16,192 bases of DNA from Anaerolineales bacterium UBA2395 (lineage in GTDB: Bacteria; Chloroflexota; Anaerolineae; Anaerolineales; Villigracilaceae): positions 1 through 16,192 of the forward strand of contig DDSH01000014.1 of NCBI GenBank assembly GCA_002343775.1, read 5' to 3'. Under the pieces are notes generated by a model. The model worked only from the letters and a program-made list of their open reading frames with translations, did no database searches and was not told the DNA's origin. Positions 14,088 to 16,192 of the stretch are shown here, one piece after another; within the stretch, counting starts at the first letter, position 1; each line of letters starts with the position of its first letter. The position numbers and the translations under genes were made by a program.

Positions 14088-15285
14088 TCCGGCATTCCGA
14101 CCGACCGAACCTTATCATATCCTGATCAAGCCGACCGGTGCGGTCTGCAACCTCGATTGTAAATATTGCTTCTATCTCTCGAAAGAGGCGCTTTATCCCG
14201 ACAGTGATTTTCGTATGTCGGAGGCGGTCTTGGAGCGATATATCCGTCAATTATTGGAGTCGCATCCGGGTCTGCAAGTACCGCTTGCCTGGCAGGGTGG
14301 CGAACCGACACTGATGGGGTTGGAGTATTTTCGCAAGGCAGTTCAATTTGCAGAGCAATATAAGCGACCGGACCAGGAATTGCAGTACAGCATACAGACC
14401 AACGGCGTTCTCATCGATGCTGAATGGGCGAAATTCTTTCATGACCATCAATTCCTTGTTGGCATCAGCATTGATGGACCCTCTGATCTTCACGACAGTT
14501 TCCGTGTGGATAAAGGCGGAGCGCCTACTCACAATCAGGTCATGCGCGGATTTAAGCATCTTGCCGAACATCAGGTGGAATACAATGTCCTGTGTACGGT
14601 AAACGCGGTCAACAGCCTGTATCCGCTGAAGGTGTATCGGTATTTTCGGGATGACTTGCAAGCCCGCTATCTTCAGTTCATCCCGATCGTCGAGCGTACG
14701 AATGGTGCGGCGGTTTCGGACCGCTCGGTGGACGCCGGACAGTGGGGACGCTTCCTTATTGAAATCTTCGATGAGTGGGTGCGGCGGGATGTGGGCACGG
14801 TCTTTGACACGATGTTTGAGGATGCGCTTGCGAACTGGTTGGGTGTACCCGCTGGGACATGTGTCTTTAATCCCACATGCGGATCGGCTCTCGCCCTCGA
14901 ACACAACGGTGACCTGTATTCCTGCGACCACTTTGTGACGGTTGAGCACTTGTTAGGCAATATTGGTGAAGTTCCGCTGGCAGATATGATCGCATCTGCA
15001 TCACAGCAGAAATTCGGTCAGGATAAAAAAGATACCCTGCCCAAATACTGCAGGGAATGTCCGGTGCGGTTTGCCTGTCACGGTGGTTGCCCGAAAGACC
15101 GCTTCATTACAACACCTGACGGTGAAGCAGGCTTGAATTATCTATGTGCCGGGTACAAGCAGTTCTTTCAGCACATCGACCTGCCGATGAATTTTATGGC
15201 GAATGAATTACGCAGTAGACGGTCGCCGATGCGAGTGATGGAACAAGTGGATTCTATGACCAAGATGGCAACTGATAGTGAATGA
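14074..15285 (+). CDS. Anaerobic sulfatase-maturating enzyme (radical SAM/SPASM)
   Basis: This 403-residue radical SAM enzyme oxidises the sulfatase active-site cysteine to formylglycine without oxygen. The radical SAM cluster is C25-x3-C29-x2-C32 (CNLDCKYC). The SPASM region binds two further clusters: C263, C269, C284, then C326-x2-C329-x5-C335-x3-C339, and C358. D285 in SCDHF corresponds to the catalytic aspartate of known sulfatase maturases. LAWQGGEPT (71-79) is typical of the family. The ATG at 14074 overlaps the sulfatase end by 14 bases with no good binding site just before it, suggesting translational coupling. An in-frame TTG at 14050 has GGAGG only 3 bases before it and would add 8 residues; it is less likely. 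Pairing with the sulfatase supports the function. Confidence 0.93.
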   Translation: MKPSDPAFRPTEPYHILIKPTGAVCNLDCKYCFYLSKEALYPDSDFRMSEAVLERYIRQLLESHPGLQVPLAWQGGEPTLMGLEYFRKAVQFAEQYKRPDQELQYSIQTNGVLIDAEWAKFFHDHQFLVGISIDGPSDLHDSFRVDKGGAPTHNQVMRGFKHLAEHQVEYNVLCTVNAVNSLYPLKVYRYFRDDLQARYLQFIPIVERTNGAAVSDRSVDAGQWGRFLIEIFDEWVRRDVGTVFDTMFEDALANWLGVPAGTCVFNPTCGSALALEHNGDLYSCDHFVTVEHLLGNIGEVPLADMIASASQQKFGQDKKDTLPKYCRECPVRFACHGGCPKDRFITTPDGEAGLNYLCAGYKQFFQHIDLPMNFMANELRSRRSPMRVMEQVDSMTKMATDSE

Positions 15286-15338
15286 GTTATGATTAATAAG
15301 TGGCCTTGATATTCGACCACCGAGATAGGATGTTAAAA

Positions 15339-16192
15339 ATGAGCAAAATACTTGAAATTTTCAACACCATGGAATACGGACCTGCGCCCGAAGCGCCGGA
15401 TGCTGTTAAGGCGTGGCTGGATGAGCATGGACGCAAGTTTGGCTTGTTCATCAATAACGAGTGGGTGACGCCGAAGGGAGCGAAGTTCTATCCTTCGTAC
15501 AACCCGTCGAATGGCGAGTTGCTTGCCGAGACCACTCAAGCCGAGAAAAAAGATGTAGACGCAGCGGTTGCAGCGGCTCGTGGTGCATTCAAAACTTGGA
15601 GCAAAACTCCTGGCGTGACTCGCGCTCGTTATCTCTACGCGATTGCGCGCAATATTCAGAAACATTCGCGTTTGCTGGCGGTGCTCGAAAGCATGGACAA
15701 CGGCAAGCCGATCCGTGAATCTCGCGATATTGATGTGCCGTTGTTGGCGCGTCACTTTTACTATTATGCGGGTTGGGCGCAGTTGATGGAAACCGAATTG
15801 CGCGACTATCAACCTGTCGGTGTGGTCGGGCAGATCATCCCGTGGAACTTCCCGCTGCTGATGCTGGCATGGAAGATCGCGCCCGCGATTGCGATGGGCA
15901 ACACGGTGGTGTTGAAGCCTGCTTCTTACACAAGGCTCACGGCGTTGTTGTTCGCGGAAATTGTCGCCGAGGCGGGATTGCCTGCTGGCGTTGTAAATGT
16001 CATTACTGGAAGCAGCAGCGCGGGCTCGATGATCGTCGAACATCCCGATGTGGATAAGATCGCCTTCACGGGTTCGACCGATGTCGGGCGCACGCTCCGC
16101 AAGCAGACGGCTGGCTCTGGGAAAAAACTCTCGCTTGAACTTGGGGGCAAGAGTCCATTTGTCGTGTTTGACGATGCCGATTTGGATGGAGC
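15339..16192 (+). CDS. Aldehyde dehydrogenase, ALDH16-like, N-terminal part (cut by window edge)
   Basis: The first 284 codons of an NAD(P)-dependent aldehyde dehydrogenase are present; the catalytic cysteine lies beyond the window. Visible are N170 in IPWNFP, K193 in VLKPA, the cofactor-loop GSTDVG at 245-250, and the general-base E267 in LELGGKSP. The N-terminus (NTMEYGPAPE at 9-18, then a segment ending AWLDEHGRKFG) recalls ALDH16, a family that in animals is a fused double-domain protein; this is from memory. AGGA lies 8 bases before the chosen ATG; an in-frame ATG at 15330 is possible but has its binding site too close. It lies 53 bases after the maturase. With deoC in the same cluster, acetaldehyde is a sensible substrate. 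Confidence 0.9.
   Translation, partial: MSKILEIFNTMEYGPAPEAPDAVKAWLDEHGRKFGLFINNEWVTPKGAKFYPSYNPSNGELLAETTQAEKKDVDAAVAAARGAFKTWSKTPGVTRARYLYAIARNIQKHSRLLAVLESMDNGKPIRESRDIDVPLLARHFYYYAGWAQLMETELRDYQPVGVVGQIIPWNFPLLMLAWKIAPAIAMGNTVVLKPASYTRLTALLFAEIVAEAGLPAGVVNVITGSSSAGSMIVEHPDVDKIAFTGSTDVGRTLRKQTAGSGKKLSLELGGKSPFVVFDDADLDG

Noticed and set aside
15286..15338. Terminator or promoter between maturase and aldehyde dehydrogenase
   Set aside because: No convincing stem-loop with T run and no good hexamer pair was seen in these 53 bases.
1..16192. CRISPR array, tRNA, rRNA, insertion sequence or attachment site
   Set aside because: All gaps between genes are short and were read through. None holds spaced long repeats, cloverleaf-like sequence, transposase remnants or paired terminal repeats.

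Overview
The window looks like a chromosomal stretch of a Chloroflexota bacterium, probably Anaerolineae-like. This is inferred from remembered protein family resemblances (lactate dehydrogenase-like malate dehydrogenase, mitochondrial-type citrate synthase, animal-type deoxyribose-phosphate aldolase beside an ALDH16-like aldehyde dehydrogenase), not from a marker gene or a search. There is no rRNA, tRNA, CRISPR array, insertion sequence or phage gene. Coding density is high. Eleven complete protein genes were found and two are cut by the window edges, plus one orphan small ORF.

Layout. 1-3029 (minus strand): the start of a small two-helix membrane protein (cut at position 1), a cysteine desulfurase fused to a rhodanese domain, and a zinc-free medium-chain dehydrogenase. 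3303-6729 (plus strand): thioredoxin reductase, malate dehydrogenase and citrate synthase; the last two form a TCA-cycle pair, and a strong bidirectional terminator follows. 6798-9417 (minus strand): a DinB-fold protein and oligopeptidase B, 13 bases apart and probably one transcript. 9595-9903 (plus strand): a 102-residue protein of unknown function with its own promoter and a perfect 14-bp terminator stem. 9968-11509 (minus strand): a stand-alone P-loop ATPase. 11691 to the end (plus strand): deoxyribose-phosphate aldolase, a Tat-exported lipoprotein sulfatase, its radical-SAM formylglycine maturase (overlapping the sulfatase by 14 bases), and the first 284 codons of an aldehyde dehydrogenase.

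How the genes work together. Malate dehydrogenase makes oxaloacetate for citrate synthase. Deoxyribose-phosphate aldolase makes acetaldehyde and glyceraldehyde 3-phosphate, and the aldehyde dehydrogenase could oxidise the acetaldehyde. The maturase converts the sulfatase active-site cysteine to formylglycine. The sulfatase/maturase pair sits between two genes that would otherwise form a natural catabolic pair.

The most interesting non-coding signal is a shared regulatory module. Upstream of two separate minus-strand genes (starts 291 and 3029), a 9-bp motif related to ATTGTGGAG is repeated at offsets 0, +11 and +33 bp, with the nearest copy 57-60 bp from the start codon. This helical phasing looks like a response-regulator-type binding array. 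Degenerate 7-bp repeats occur at three gene boundaries; one supplies the last codons and stop of the cysteine desulfurase, and another builds the hairpin between malate dehydrogenase and citrate synthase.
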